From Lacisediminimonas profundi (lineage in GTDB: Bacteria > Pseudomonadota > Gammaproteobacteria > Burkholderiales > Burkholderiaceae_D): a stretch of DNA of 64,000 nucleotides. A program made the translations under genes and the position numbers. The stretch lies in contig NZ_VTTH01000002.1 of NCBI RefSeq assembly GCF_008831265.1, forward strand, positions 310,001 to 374,000, in the 5' to 3' direction. Shown here in pieces: positions 42,894 to 50,030 of this stretch (within the stretch, counting starts at the first letter, position 1; each line of letters begins with the position of its first letter). The notes beneath the pieces were generated by a model. That model searched no databases and had not been told where the DNA came from. It saw nothing but the letters and a program-made list of their open reading frames with translations.

Positions 42894-42921
42894 ATTTGAC
42901 ATAATACAGATTATGCGTCTA
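42894..42921. other. Central dif-like attachment site shared by both prophages
   Basis: 28 bp: ATTTGACATAA, core TACAGA, TTATGCGTCTA. This is the best dif match of the three. On the minus strand it reads a XerC-like arm TAGACGCATAA, core TCTGTA and a XerD-like arm TTATGTCAAAT, against Escherichia coli GGTGCGCATAA and TTATGTTAAAT. Confidence 0.82.
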
Positions 42922-42986
42922 TTGCCAGTGCAACCCGGCCAGCTTCCTGCGTTACAGTTTGCCGCCGTGAATAATGATAATCAAAA

Positions 42987-43331
42987 ATGCGGTATCCAAA
43001 CCTTCGCTATGGGAATCCCACCGAGATGGCGCACTACGCGCAGGGAATCCCGCTTGCAGACCTCGCCCGGCGCCTGCGCCGCTCCGAACGAACCGTCCAT
43101 GACTGGCTGAATGGCCGCGCCCGAGTGCCCTGGTGGGTGCCCGAGCTGATGCGCCTGCAGCACCAGGAGCATCACGACCAGCTGCGCCGCATGGGACTCC
43201 GGCGCCACACACCGCTGCGCCTGGTCAGCGGCCAGCTGCTGGCGTTCAAGCCAAAAAAAGAGCCGCACAAGGCGGCTCAAGTTCCTGCTGGAGACTCCGA
43301 AATTCAGGGGCGCAAGACCTCAACGCTGTAG
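42987..43331 (+). CDS. HTH-like phage protein at the left end of prophage 2
   Basis: 114 residues. MRYPNLRYGNPTEMAHYAQG, then a helix-turn-helix IPLADLARRLRRSERTVHDWLNGRARVPWWVPEL, resembling DUF3653-type phage regulators. It is on the opposite strand to the late operon and next to the attachment site, so it may be lysogenically expressed. Its 3' end overlaps the convergent terminal-protein gene by 28 bp and carries that operon's terminator. Confidence 0.7.
   Translation: MRYPNLRYGNPTEMAHYAQGIPLADLARRLRRSERTVHDWLNGRARVPWWVPELMRLQHQEHHDQLRRMGLRRHTPLRLVSGQLLAFKPKKEPHKAAQVPAGDSEIQGRKTSTL
43253..43278 (-). terminator. Terminator of the prophage 2 late operon
   Basis: 7-bp stem GAGCCGC / GCGGCTC with an ACAAG loop and a run of seven T on the minus strand (A on the plus strand at 43253-43259). 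It lies 26 bp beyond the last late gene, inside the convergent HTH gene. Confidence 0.85.
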
Positions 43332-43837
43332 GCTTCCAAGCTACATGTCTCCGTCGAGACCGCCAAAGAACAAATTATTGATATCGGCTGATCAATCCTG
43401 CCATCTACCGAAGTAGGCGTCGATGTTAGGTTCGTTGTCGCAGCCGTTGGCTGGGTATAAGTGATTTGCGAATCCAATGTCCCACGACTTCGCACAATAA
43501 CCTGGAGGTCAGATGCTACTGACGTCGTAATGCTCGCCCATCCCACAAGACTTCCACCATATCGAAATTTTAAGAGCTTGGCGTTGGCGCTGCTCGTATG
43601 CGAAAAGATCGCCCTGATTCGAATTGCGCCGTTCGGCCCAACTAAGCCCGCGGGGACATTCACCGTAGCGAAAGTCACCTCCGCAGTGGTTCCGGTTGTG
43701 GATACAGCGACTGCGGATTGATCCAGCAAGAACACGGTATTCGCGTTCAGCGTCGCGGGCACCGCCAGCGCCGGTACCGGTACCGCCACGCCGATGGCCA
43801 CAGCCGCCAGCATCAGCACGGCAAAGAGTTTTTTCAT
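43304..43837 (-). CDS. Exported terminal beta-protein of prophage 2
   Basis: 177 residues. Sec-type signal (MKKLFAVLMLAAVAIGVAVP, cut near ALA). Mature domain with TGTTAEVTFATVNVPAGL, NGAIRIRAIF, LLKFRYGG and a C-terminal cysteine pair (ICSLAVSTETC). Clear homologue of prophage 1 42031-42561, but with a classical signal peptide in place of a lipobox. Last gene of the late operon; surface or receptor-related role is inferred. Confidence 0.65.
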   Translation of the reverse strand: MKKLFAVLMLAAVAIGVAVPVPALAVPATLNANTVFLLDQSAVAVSTTGTTAEVTFATVNVPAGLVGPNGAIRIRAIFSHTSSANAKLLKFRYGGSLVGWASITTSVASDLQVIVRSRGTLDSQITYTQPTAATTNLTSTPTSVDGRIDQPISIICSLAVSTETCSLEAYSVEVLRP

Positions 43838-43983
43838 TTTTCAGCCTTTTGCAGAATGTCGAGAATCATGTTCAGCTGGGTCCGCATTTCCGTGATCCGG
43901 TGTTCCAGCTTGAACGCATAGACCAGCGCGGGGACCACCAGGACGTTTGCCCATTGCAGAAGCTCGCGCAGGTCAATGGTCAT
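43834..43983 (-). CDS. 49-residue membrane peptide (lysis accessory?)
   Basis: N-terminal hydrophobic segment (LLQWANVLVVPALVYAF) followed by a charged coiled helix (KLEHRITEMRTQLNMILDIL). Its stop overlaps the ATG of the next gene (ATGA). Matches prophage 1 41804-41947 in size, layout and position. Confidence 0.6.
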   Translation of the reverse strand: MTIDLRELLQWANVLVVPALVYAFKLEHRITEMRTQLNMILDILQKAEK

Positions 43984-43989
43984 GATCGA

Positions 43990-44160
43990 TTAGCTGTTGT
44001 CGCCCAGCTCGGGCACCAGGACGGCCGCGACGCCGGCCAGTCCGCCGACGATCCGGCTAATGTCCCCGATCAGGCTTTCCGGCAGGCCGAACAGCACCGC
44101 CAGCACGCCGAGGCCGGCCATCGTGGACGGTTCACGCAAACGCTTGATCACTTTTTTCAT
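43990..44160 (-). CDS. Holin-like small membrane protein
   Basis: 56 residues: KRLREPSTMAGLGVLAVLFG, two hydrophobic stretches, acidic end. Same length and same R-L-R-E-P-S-T block as prophage 1 41632-41802. Candidate holin. Confidence 0.65.
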   Translation of the reverse strand: MKKVIKRLREPSTMAGLGVLAVLFGLPESLIGDISRIVGGLAGVAAVLVPELGDNS

Positions 44161-44170
44161 GGCAGTTCCT

Positions 44171-44542
44171 TTAAAACAGGTTGAAGTTGATACCGCTGGA
44201 ATTGTTTGAAACCGGGTCTTCAGACGACAAAATCGGATAGTCATACACCGGGTCGTGGTATCCGCTGGGCACCTGGTTGGCCCATGGAACAGTTGGCTCC
44301 CATGCTGGGGCGCCGCTGGTGGTGGTTGCTGGCCGAATGCCGAAGGCGTCCAGCGGATCCGTTACGATGGCAGCGCCGAGCTTGCCGAGCTGGCCCATGG
44401 CCTGCGCTCCATCCTTGACCACTTCGGGCACCAGCGCAGTCAAGCCGCTGATCCCCTTCTTCATCTTGTAGCCCAGGTACAGGCCGGCGCCGGCCAGCGC
44501 GGCCAGCATCACCAGCTTTACCTTGAGGTCACCGGAAATCAT
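44171..44542 (-). CDS. Small membrane protein, 123 residues
   Basis: N-terminal transmembrane helix (KLVMLAALAGAGLYLGY), a middle amphipathic region, and a polar Pro/Ser/Asn-rich C-terminus (VPSGYHDPVYDYPILSSE). Counterpart of prophage 1 41330-41620 by position and N-terminal layout. Confidence 0.6.
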   Translation of the reverse strand: MISGDLKVKLVMLAALAGAGLYLGYKMKKGISGLTALVPEVVKDGAQAMGQLGKLGAAIVTDPLDAFGIRPATTTSGAPAWEPTVPWANQVPSGYHDPVYDYPILSSEDPVSNNSSGINFNLF

Positions 44543-44543
44543 C

Positions 44544-44813
44544 TCAGCCCACCGTCCACATCTGCGACGGGTTCGACAGGTTTTCCGACGCCGGCGCGTT
44601 GTTGATCGCCCAGCTGATTTCCTTGGTCGCCTGCGTGTCCAGGTAGGACGGGTTCACGTAGGTCGACCAGTACGATCCACTGTTTGGCTGTGCCAGGTAC
44701 TGCTCGTACCCGGTGCGCTGCACACCCGTGGCATTGGCCCGGCGCGACAACGAAAACAGCATGAAGCCCACGCCGGCCGTCACGGCCAGCAAGGTCAGGT
44801 CGATTGGTTTCAT
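44544..44813 (-). CDS. Small membrane protein, 89 residues
   Basis: N-terminal helix (LTLLAVTAGVGFMLFSL) and a soluble Y/S/N-rich part (GYEQYLAQPNSGSYWSTYVN). Same length and position as prophage 1 41058-41327. The start overlaps the stop of the lysozyme gene. Confidence 0.62.
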   Translation of the reverse strand: MKPIDLTLLAVTAGVGFMLFSLSRRANATGVQRTGYEQYLAQPNSGSYWSTYVNPSYLDTQATKEISWAINNAPASENLSNPSQMWTVG

Positions 44814-45460
44814 CCGTACACCCCACTGTTGAAAACCTGCATTTCTTCGTTGCGCCGGTTCCGGATCCCGTTCTGCAGGTGCGCCGGCACCCACGCGATC
44901 GACGTCGCCGCCATCTCGTTGATCCCCTGCCCTGCGTTCACCTGGTCCGCGAATTTGCGGAAACTGCGGGGGCTCATGTTGTAGGCGATCGAAACCAGTG
45001 CATCAAATTGATTTTGGGTGAGGTCTACGGTTACGTAGAGCTTCACCCATTTTTCTGCCCGGTTCACCAGGTCCGCATCGAACATCGCGTCCGCCTGCTC
45101 CCTCGTGATTCGGTCCGGCAGCGAAGACCGGCTTTTCTCGAAGTGGCCATAGCCGATGGTCCATCCGCCGTCCCCGAGGTTGTACGGTTCCAGCTTCAGC
45201 TGCTCGCGATCCTTCAGTAGCTCGCGCATGTCGGCCGAGGTTGTCATGCCGGCGACCGGGCCGCCGCCAGTCAGCACGCCGGCCACCTGGTCAATGCCGG
45301 TAATGATCGAATCCATCAATGAACCCTCGTTGGTTGCTGGTGCGTCGTTCGGCTCGTACAGATAGCCGCCGCCTTCTTCTTCGCCCTGGGGGCCGTACAG
45401 GCGCCAGGCCAGATAGCCGGCCGCGCCCAACATCGCCAGGAGAAGAATGTTTTTCATCAC
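44810..45460 (-). CDS. Membrane-anchored lysozyme, T4-like (GH24)
   Basis: 216 residues. N-terminal transmembrane helix (about 4-20), acidic linker (about 25-75), GH24 domain with the catalytic Glu (86) in KDREQLKLEPY and WTIGYGH (about 100-106), and the C-terminal FDALVSIAYNMSP block. Same place and same anchor arrangement as the GH104 enzyme of prophage 1, with a non-homologous catalytic domain. Likely virion-membrane peptidoglycan hydrolase for entry or lysis. Confidence 0.9.
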   Translation of the reverse strand: MMKNILLLAMLGAAGYLAWRLYGPQGEEEGGGYLYEPNDAPATNEGSLMDSIITGIDQVAGVLTGGGPVAGMTTSADMRELLKDREQLKLEPYNLGDGGWTIGYGHFEKSRSSLPDRITREQADAMFDADLVNRAEKWVKLYVTVDLTQNQFDALVSIAYNMSPRSFRKFADQVNAGQGINEMAATSIAWVPAHLQNGIRNRRNEEMQVFNSGVYG

Positions 45461-46122
45461 AGGATCGAGTAGAGGACGTTCTTCACGCCGCCGGTTTCGA
45501 TCAGATTGGCAATCAGGTACAGGCCTTTACCGGCCGGCACGAACAGAGGCGTCTGCACCGTGCTGACCCCGGCGCCATTGACCGCGATGTTCAGCACGTC
45601 GCCATCGGTCACGCTGGCTGGTGCGGAAGCCTTGGCAATCAGCACGGCCAGCCCGGCGCCGGCGTCGGTGTGCTGCAGCTGCGACAGGTGCACCGTGATA
45701 CCGGCCACGTTGAGCGTTGGATTCACCACCATGACCGCGGTATTTGCGGTCGGCAGCGTCGCGCCGACTGCTGCATAACTGCCGGTGTACTGAAGTCCAG
45801 TCGCCTGCGTCTTGACGGTACCGGCGACTTGCACGGTACCGGCCACGCTCCGAGTTCCGGACTCGCCGTAAGAGATCAGGAATTTGACCGTCTGCGACGT
45901 GCTGGAAGTGATCGCGACCCGCTTGAATCCGCCATCCGGGACCATGTAGGTGCCAGCCTCCACGCCCGTGGCCAGGCCGTTCGTGATTTCGACGCCGTTG
46001 GCGTTTTGCAGCGAGACCGTGACGGTGCCGGCGCCAGAGCAGGACAGGATTTCCAGCCGGTTGCCAGGGATGAAAAATTCCTGCTTTACGCCGGCGACGA
46101 AGGCTTCGGAAATGGTGCGCAT
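45457..46122 (-). CDS. Putative spike or vertex beta-protein
   Basis: 221 residues, beta-rich, no membrane segment. N-terminal domain with FFIPGNRLEILSCSG and STSQTVKFLISYGE, a V-A-G-T-V-Q-V-A-G-T-V linker, and a C-terminal domain (AGITVHLSQLQHTDAGAGLA, FVPAGKGLYLIANL). Counterpart of prophage 1 39162-39932. Spike assignment is by position and fold type only. Confidence 0.55.
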   Translation of the reverse strand: MRTISEAFVAGVKQEFFIPGNRLEILSCSGAGTVTVSLQNANGVEITNGLATGVEAGTYMVPDGGFKRVAITSSTSQTVKFLISYGESGTRSVAGTVQVAGTVKTQATGLQYTGSYAAVGATLPTANTAVMVVNPTLNVAGITVHLSQLQHTDAGAGLAVLIAKASAPASVTDGDVLNIAVNGAGVSTVQTPLFVPAGKGLYLIANLIETGGVKNVLYSIL

Positions 46123-46125
46123 GAT

Positions 46126-46566
46126 CTACCTTTTGAAGATTGCCAGCGCGGCCGCGAGCGCGACCATGCCAATGGCAATGGTGGTGTTCTTGCTGAGTTC
46201 GGTCTTGCCCGAGTCGTTGGGCGCGTAGGACATCACTGCATCGGTCGCCAGCTTGGTGTTTTGGGCTGCGGTGTCCTGGTTCACCTTCAGCATGCGGTCG
46301 AAGGATGCGAACAGCCGGTCAAGAACGTTTTCATGGGTGACGGCCAGCGTGTCGACGGTTTGCCGCAGGACTTCGCCATCTGTCGAATTGATGATGACGG
46401 ATCCGCCGCTGGAAGCGGTAGCGCCGACGCCGCCCTGGTTCAAGTTCAGGCGCTGGTCGGCGTTGTTGGTTGTGCTCGATGTGGTGCTGGTGCTTGCCGA
46501 GTCGCTGATGAACATGGGCAACCAGGCAATGCAGAACCACGCTTTGAGAATGTGGATGATGCTCAC
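46126..46566 (-). CDS. Virion-type membrane protein, Ser/Thr/Asn-rich
   Basis: 146 residues. N-terminal hydrophobic part (IIHILKAWFCIAWLPMFI), a run of S/T/N (SASTSTTSSTTNN), a helical middle, and a C-terminal helix (TTIAIGMVALAAALAIF) ending KR. Counterpart of prophage 1 38777-39160; the first 20 residues may instead precede an internal start. Confidence 0.6.
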   Translation of the reverse strand: MSIIHILKAWFCIAWLPMFISDSASTSTTSSTTNNADQRLNLNQGGVGATASSGGSVIINSTDGEVLRQTVDTLAVTHENVLDRLFASFDRMLKVNQDTAAQNTKLATDAVMSYAPNDSGKTELSKNTTIAIGMVALAAALAIFKR

Positions 46567-46973
46567 GCGATCGCCTTTTTCATGATTGTTCCCTTGCCGT
46601 TATTCGTGACGCCGGCGACCTGGTAGCCCAGCTGCGCCGCCTTCCTGATCAAGCCGCGTCGCTTGGTCTGGAAAATGATGTTTTGCACTCCGTCCGGCCG
46701 GTACTGGGTGATCGCTTGCGTGATGATCCTGGTAAGGTCGCGCCGGCTGCGCCCTGCTGCTGCCGTTACCCACACATCCGGCTTGCAGACCTTGATCGTG
46801 AAACCCGCCGACGCCCTGCCCTGCTCGATCACCAGATAGCCGCCCAGCTTCGCTATGTCCTGCGCCGTCTGCTGGCCGTCTGTCATATCGAACCTTGCCG
46901 CGGACTGCACGAATGGCAGCACTTCTTCCGCGCTGGCTTCCTGCAGCCTTACTTCTTCCTGGTCAGCATCCAT
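46563..46973 (-). CDS. GNAT-like fold phage protein
   Basis: 136 residues. LQEASAEEVLPFVQSAARF at the N-terminus, YLVIEQGRASAGFTIKV in the middle and QTKRRGLIRKAAQLGYQVAGV at the C-terminus fit the GNAT strand-helix order. Counterpart of prophage 1 38371-38787. Enzymatic activity unproven. Confidence 0.55.
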   Translation of the reverse strand: MDADQEEVRLQEASAEEVLPFVQSAARFDMTDGQQTAQDIAKLGGYLVIEQGRASAGFTIKVCKPDVWVTAAAGRSRRDLTRIITQAITQYRPDGVQNIIFQTKRRGLIRKAAQLGYQVAGVTNNGKGTIMKKAIA

Positions 46974-47149
46974 ACCAGGGCGACCAGTGCCAGCGCCGTC
47001 AGCGGCAGCGAACCGGCCTTCATGGTCGCCGCCGCCGCCGAGGTGCCGGCGAAAAAATCGCCAGTCTGAAAACTGGCGCTGTTCCAGATATCGCCGGCGT
47101 CCGAAGTACTCGACGACGATGACTTCAGATTGATCGGCGGCAGATTCAT
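46949..47149 (-). CDS. Virion-type membrane protein, 66 residues
   Basis: Ser-rich N-terminus, GDIWNSASFQTGDFFAG, and a C-terminal transmembrane helix (LPLTALALVALVWML) ending TRKK. Counterpart of prophage 1 38132-38392. Overlaps both neighbours. Confidence 0.62.
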   Translation of the reverse strand: MNLPPINLKSSSSSTSDAGDIWNSASFQTGDFFAGTSAAAATMKAGSLPLTALALVALVWMLTRKK

Positions 47150-47511
47150 GCCTTCAGCGCCTTCAGCGCGACAAAGCCGATCAGCGCGAAGATCAGCAGC
47201 TGCTGCATGCCGCCCGTCGTGGTCGGCAAAATCGACGTTGCCACGCCGGGACGGTAGGTGTAGCCATTGGCGCCCTGGATGCCGTAGCCCTGCGCCTGCA
47301 TGAGACGGCTGGCTTCCTGATCCTTGTAGTGCGAGTCGATCGCACGGGTCGCGCCCACCTGCAAGAGACGTTCCCACCATGGCATGTCGGCCGGCCCCGG
47401 CTGCATGCTGCCCAGCTTGCGCTCGTCTGCCTGGTCAGAGGCGAAGACGAAGCCGCCGCCGTTGTCGACCGACAGAATCCCTGCGTCGTAATCTGATCCT
47501 TCATCCCACAT
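47146..47511 (-). CDS. Virion-type membrane protein, 121 residues
   Basis: Soluble part with MPWWERLLQVGATRAIDSHY and QEASRLMQAQGYGIQGANG, then a C-terminal transmembrane helix (LLIFALIGFVALKAL). Counterpart of prophage 1 37846-38127, first gene after the capsid gene. Start chosen at MWDEG with GGAG upstream. Confidence 0.65.
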   Translation of the reverse strand: MWDEGSDYDAGILSVDNGGGFVFASDQADERKLGSMQPGPADMPWWERLLQVGATRAIDSHYKDQEASRLMQAQGYGIQGANGYTYRPGVATSILPTTTGGMQQLLIFALIGFVALKALKA

Positions 47512-47536
47512 GCTTTTCTCCTGGTGGTAGCACATC

Positions 47537-47556
47537 GGCCCGCATCGCTGCGGGCC
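47537..47556 (-). promoter_or_regulatory. Stem-loop after the prophage 2 capsid gene
   Basis: Perfect 8-bp stem GGCCCGCA / TGCGGGCC with a 4-nt loop, 19 nt after the capsid stop (read on the minus strand), no T tract. Same position as the post-capsid hairpin of prophage 1 with a different sequence. Confidence 0.65.
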
Positions 47557-47575
47557 GTTCGATTCGCTGCGCCGG

Positions 47576-48397
47576 TTAGACCCGGCTCAGGCTGTCGATG
47601 TACTCCACGTACATGTTGATGGTGTCGGCCGCGCTGGCCGTCACCAGGAAGTCCAGACTGTTGACCACGCCAGCGCCCTGATCTGTGCCGCGTGCGTTCA
47701 GCATGTCCGAACCCAAGTTGCTCATCACAGGGTCGTAGACCATCAGGTTCGTCTGCGGCACCTTGCGCTTTTCCGTCTGCATGAAACGGTTCTGCGTGTC
47801 GGTCAGGTTGAACAACTCGAAGTTGTTGCGCTTGATCTGCAGACCGGTGCAGTTCCCGCCGTGGAACATCCAGACGCGCTTGACCTGGCCGCCCTGGGCA
47901 CGGCCGTACGGCACGTACACCGGGAAGGTGCCAGCGGCCGTGATGCCGATCTGGTTCCAGATCATGCGGGTGACGATATCGTTTGCCGATGGCTCGCCGC
48001 ATTGCTGGATCAGTGCCAGCGTCGGTGCCGTGGCGCCAGCGATCGTGACCTCGATGGTCGCGGACTGCACGCCGGCTTCCTGGGTGCACGCGAAGGTGCC
48101 CAGCAACATGGCTTCGATGGTCTTGAAGTCTTGTTCGGTGAAGTCGATGGCCAGATACGCGGCATTCGCAGCCAGGCCGCGATAGGTGTTCATCAGGTCC
48201 AGGCGGGTGCCGGTCGCACGCCAGAACAGCTTGCCATTCACCTTGATCTGGATATCCGTGATCATGGCTTTGGTGAAGGTCGTGCCGCCCAGTTCCAGAA
48301 TCAGGCGTTCGTAAGTGCGGCCGAGCTTGAGCTGGGCCGTGGCGACGTTGTTGGCGCCGACATTGACAAAGGCAATGTCACGGAGATAGGTACTCAT
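47576..48397 (-). CDS. Major capsid protein, PM2 P2-like double jelly roll
   Basis: 273 residues. N-terminal block FVNVGANNVATAQLKLGRTY with E-R-L-I-L-E-L-G-G-T-T, then IQIKVNGKLFWRATGTRLDL and MNTYRG; C-terminal block INMYVEYIDSL. These positions match the pattern I recall for PM2 P2 (G-x-T-Y-E, V-x-L-D-G-R-L, IIVEYMG) and the prophage 1 capsid. Both chains have the length expected for two fused jelly rolls. It should form trimers of a T-number icosahedral shell enclosing a lipid membrane. Confidence 0.82.
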   Translation of the reverse strand: MSTYLRDIAFVNVGANNVATAQLKLGRTYERLILELGGTTFTKAMITDIQIKVNGKLFWRATGTRLDLMNTYRGLAANAAYLAIDFTEQDFKTIEAMLLGTFACTQEAGVQSATIEVTIAGATAPTLALIQQCGEPSANDIVTRMIWNQIGITAAGTFPVYVPYGRAQGGQVKRVWMFHGGNCTGLQIKRNNFELFNLTDTQNRFMQTEKRKVPQTNLMVYDPVMSNLGSDMLNARGTDQGAGVVNSLDFLVTASAADTINMYVEYIDSLSRV

Positions 48398-48436
48398 CGT
48401 TTTCCTTCGGTTGTGAGGGGAATGGAGACCGGCCGA

Positions 48437-48562
48437 TTACGAAGGCAGGTACTGACCCACAACCGGGATCGGCATCACATTGCGCTGGATGATCGTCACC
48501 AGTGCATAGGCAGCCAGTGCGGTCAGGCCGATTTTTACTGCCGGGTTCTTGAGTGCGGACAT
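48437..48562 (-). CDS. 41-residue small membrane protein
   Basis: MSALKNPAVKIGLTALAAYA with one transmembrane helix continuing to VTIIQ, then a short tail with PIPVVGQYLPS. Counterpart of prophage 1 36714-36863 immediately upstream of the capsid gene. Confidence 0.62.
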   Translation of the reverse strand: MSALKNPAVKIGLTALAAYALVTIIQRNVMPIPVVGQYLPS

Positions 48563-48571
48563 TTGACGCTC

Positions 48572-48730
48572 CTAATAGTCGAGAGGGGAAGGCACTGAAT
48601 TTCCCCTGACCAGCTTTTGCAGGCGGGGATGTTGAGAGATGACCCAAGCCGCGACCACAGTGGCGATCAGCACCGCAATGACTTCCTGCGAGACTTTATC
48701 CAGCGGTGGTATGTATTTCGAAATCGACAT
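48572..48730 (-). CDS. 52-residue small membrane protein
   Basis: Starts MSISKYIPPLDKVSQEVIAV with one central transmembrane helix (VIAVLIATVVAAWVI) and a polar tail. Lies between the ATPase and the next small membrane gene. Probably a virion-membrane component. Confidence 0.58.
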   Translation of the reverse strand: MSISKYIPPLDKVSQEVIAVLIATVVAAWVISQHPRLQKLVRGNSVPSPLDY

Positions 48731-48783
48731 TGGGGCTCCTGACAGACGCCCCAAATATCTCAGTTACAAGAAAATCGACAAAC

Positions 48784-49515
48784 TCAGGAAATTGCAGGCT
48801 TTTGCGGCTTTTTCCGGGACCGGCGAGCGGGGGCCGGTGGAAGTTTTTTTGTCGAATTCGGGATTTTCGCCACACCAGGACTGTTTATTCCCTGGTTGAC
48901 CATCCGATGGATGTAATGAAACTGCGGCAGGCCGGCGATTTCCTGCCTGGTGACGAACATCGAGTCCGCCATCGTGGTCACAGCTGACGCCGAGTTCACG
49001 CGGTAGCACCGGATTTCCGTGCAGTTGCCCAGGAAGTCCTTGTCGATGTTCTGCGGCCGCTGGGCCGTTGCGATCAGGCCAGCGAACCGGCGCCGGCCAC
49101 CAGTGCACAGCTTCTTCCACGGCATCGGTGCCCAGCTGGCCTGCGTGACCAGCGCCAGCTCTTCCACGACCACCAGCGGATCCGGCAGATTCCAGACGAT
49201 ATTGCAGAACTGATCGAACTGGCGTTTGCAGCGCCCTTCCTCCTGCGCCGGCACGAAGACGATCCGCTTGTGCCCCTTCTGCAGCGCCGCGCCGAAGCCG
49301 ACAAAGGTATCGACTCGGATCCCCTTGATCAAGCCGGCGTAGTCATCGCCCTTTTCCTCCCGGGTGATCGGGTCAACGCTGGTCTCGTACGGGCTCCAGA
49401 CAATGATCATCGGATGCGTCGCCCAGCGGCCCTGGATCAACTCGTACTTCACGCACAGGCCCTTGCCCTGCATCGATGCGCCGATGACGCCGATTATTGG
49501 AGCGTCGCGGCTCAT
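48784..49515 (-). CDS. Genome-packaging ATPase (FtsK/HerA, A32-like), unusual Walker A
   Basis: 243 residues. P-loop region IIGVIGASMQGKG (7-19), Walker B VVVEE (115-119), sensor IATAQRPQNIDKDFLGNCTE, and a basic C-terminal tail (PPAPARRSRKKPQKP). Counterpart of the prophage 1 ATPase. Oddity: the P-loop ends GKG, so the usual Thr/Ser after the lysine is missing. The start overlaps the upstream stop (ATGA). Confidence 0.8.
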   Translation of the reverse strand: MSRDAPIIGVIGASMQGKGLCVKYELIQGRWATHPMIIVWSPYETSVDPITREEKGDDYAGLIKGIRVDTFVGFGAALQKGHKRIVFVPAQEEGRCKRQFDQFCNIVWNLPDPLVVVEELALVTQASWAPMPWKKLCTGGRRRFAGLIATAQRPQNIDKDFLGNCTEIRCYRVNSASAVTTMADSMFVTRQEIAGLPQFHYIHRMVNQGINSPGVAKIPNSTKKLPPAPARRSRKKPQKPAIS

Positions 49516-50030
49516 GACGCTTTCTGCGTTTCGTCCATGTTCCGGACGGTGACGGCAGGGTGACCGGACCGCGCCGCCATCGCGCTGGCCGGCGTGGATA
49601 TCGCCGCCGGCGGCGCCGGTGGCCGGTTGGCCTCGATGGCCGCCTGAATCCGTGACTTCTTGATTTCGATTGCAGCCAGGCCGATCGGGAATGCCGCCAT
49701 CGCCAGCTTGACCAGCGGATGGTTCAGGGCTTCGCCCAGGCCGAGACCGTAGTAGTCGCAGGCTTCGCCCAGGGCTACGCCGAAGGCTTCCCACATGTCC
49801 CGCGTCACCCGCGCCTTGAATTCTGGCAGGAACGATTCGATCATCGGGACCGCTTGCATCACGGCGATTTTCCATCCCTCGATGTTCGCGGCCTTGGCCG
49901 GGTCCACTCCCAACTGGGGCATGCCCGGTGCACCTGCTGCACCCGGGTCCATCTGCTCGGATGCTTGGGCAGCGCTTAGCGCGTTCGCCAGATCGTTGTT
50001 CAGTGCTGCGTTTTTGGTGTCGTCTTTCAT
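49512..50030 (-). CDS. Structural-module protein upstream of the packaging ATPase
   Basis: 172 residues. Polar N-terminus, helical middle (WKIAVMQAVPMIESFLPEF), hydrophobic stretch (LVKLAMAAFPIGLAAIEI), Pro/Ala-rich tail. Counterpart of prophage 1 35480-35989 in order, size, hydropathy and four-base overlaps with both neighbours. Confidence 0.65.
   Translation of the reverse strand: MKDDTKNAALNNDLANALSAAQASEQMDPGAAGAPGMPQLGVDPAKAANIEGWKIAVMQAVPMIESFLPEFKARVTRDMWEAFGVALGEACDYYGLGLGEALNHPLVKLAMAAFPIGLAAIEIKKSRIQAAIEANRPPAPPAAISTPASAMAARSGHPAVTVRNMDETQKAS

Larger units (their letters stand above)
31148..42921 (+). mobile_element. Prophage 1: PM2-like (corticovirus-like) tailless prophage
   Basis: About 11.7 kb between two dif-like sites. 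Gene order: repressor (minus strand), then plus-strand early genes, methyltransferase-like gene, HUH initiator, zinc-ribbon, packaging ATPase, small membrane protein, double-jelly-roll-type major capsid, about ten small membrane or virion proteins, lambda R-like lysozyme, exported terminal protein. There is no terminase large subunit, portal, tail gene or integrase. Size and content match the PM2 type of internal-membrane phage, whose genome is about 10 kb. All genes appear intact, so the element may be inducible. Confidence 0.85.
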
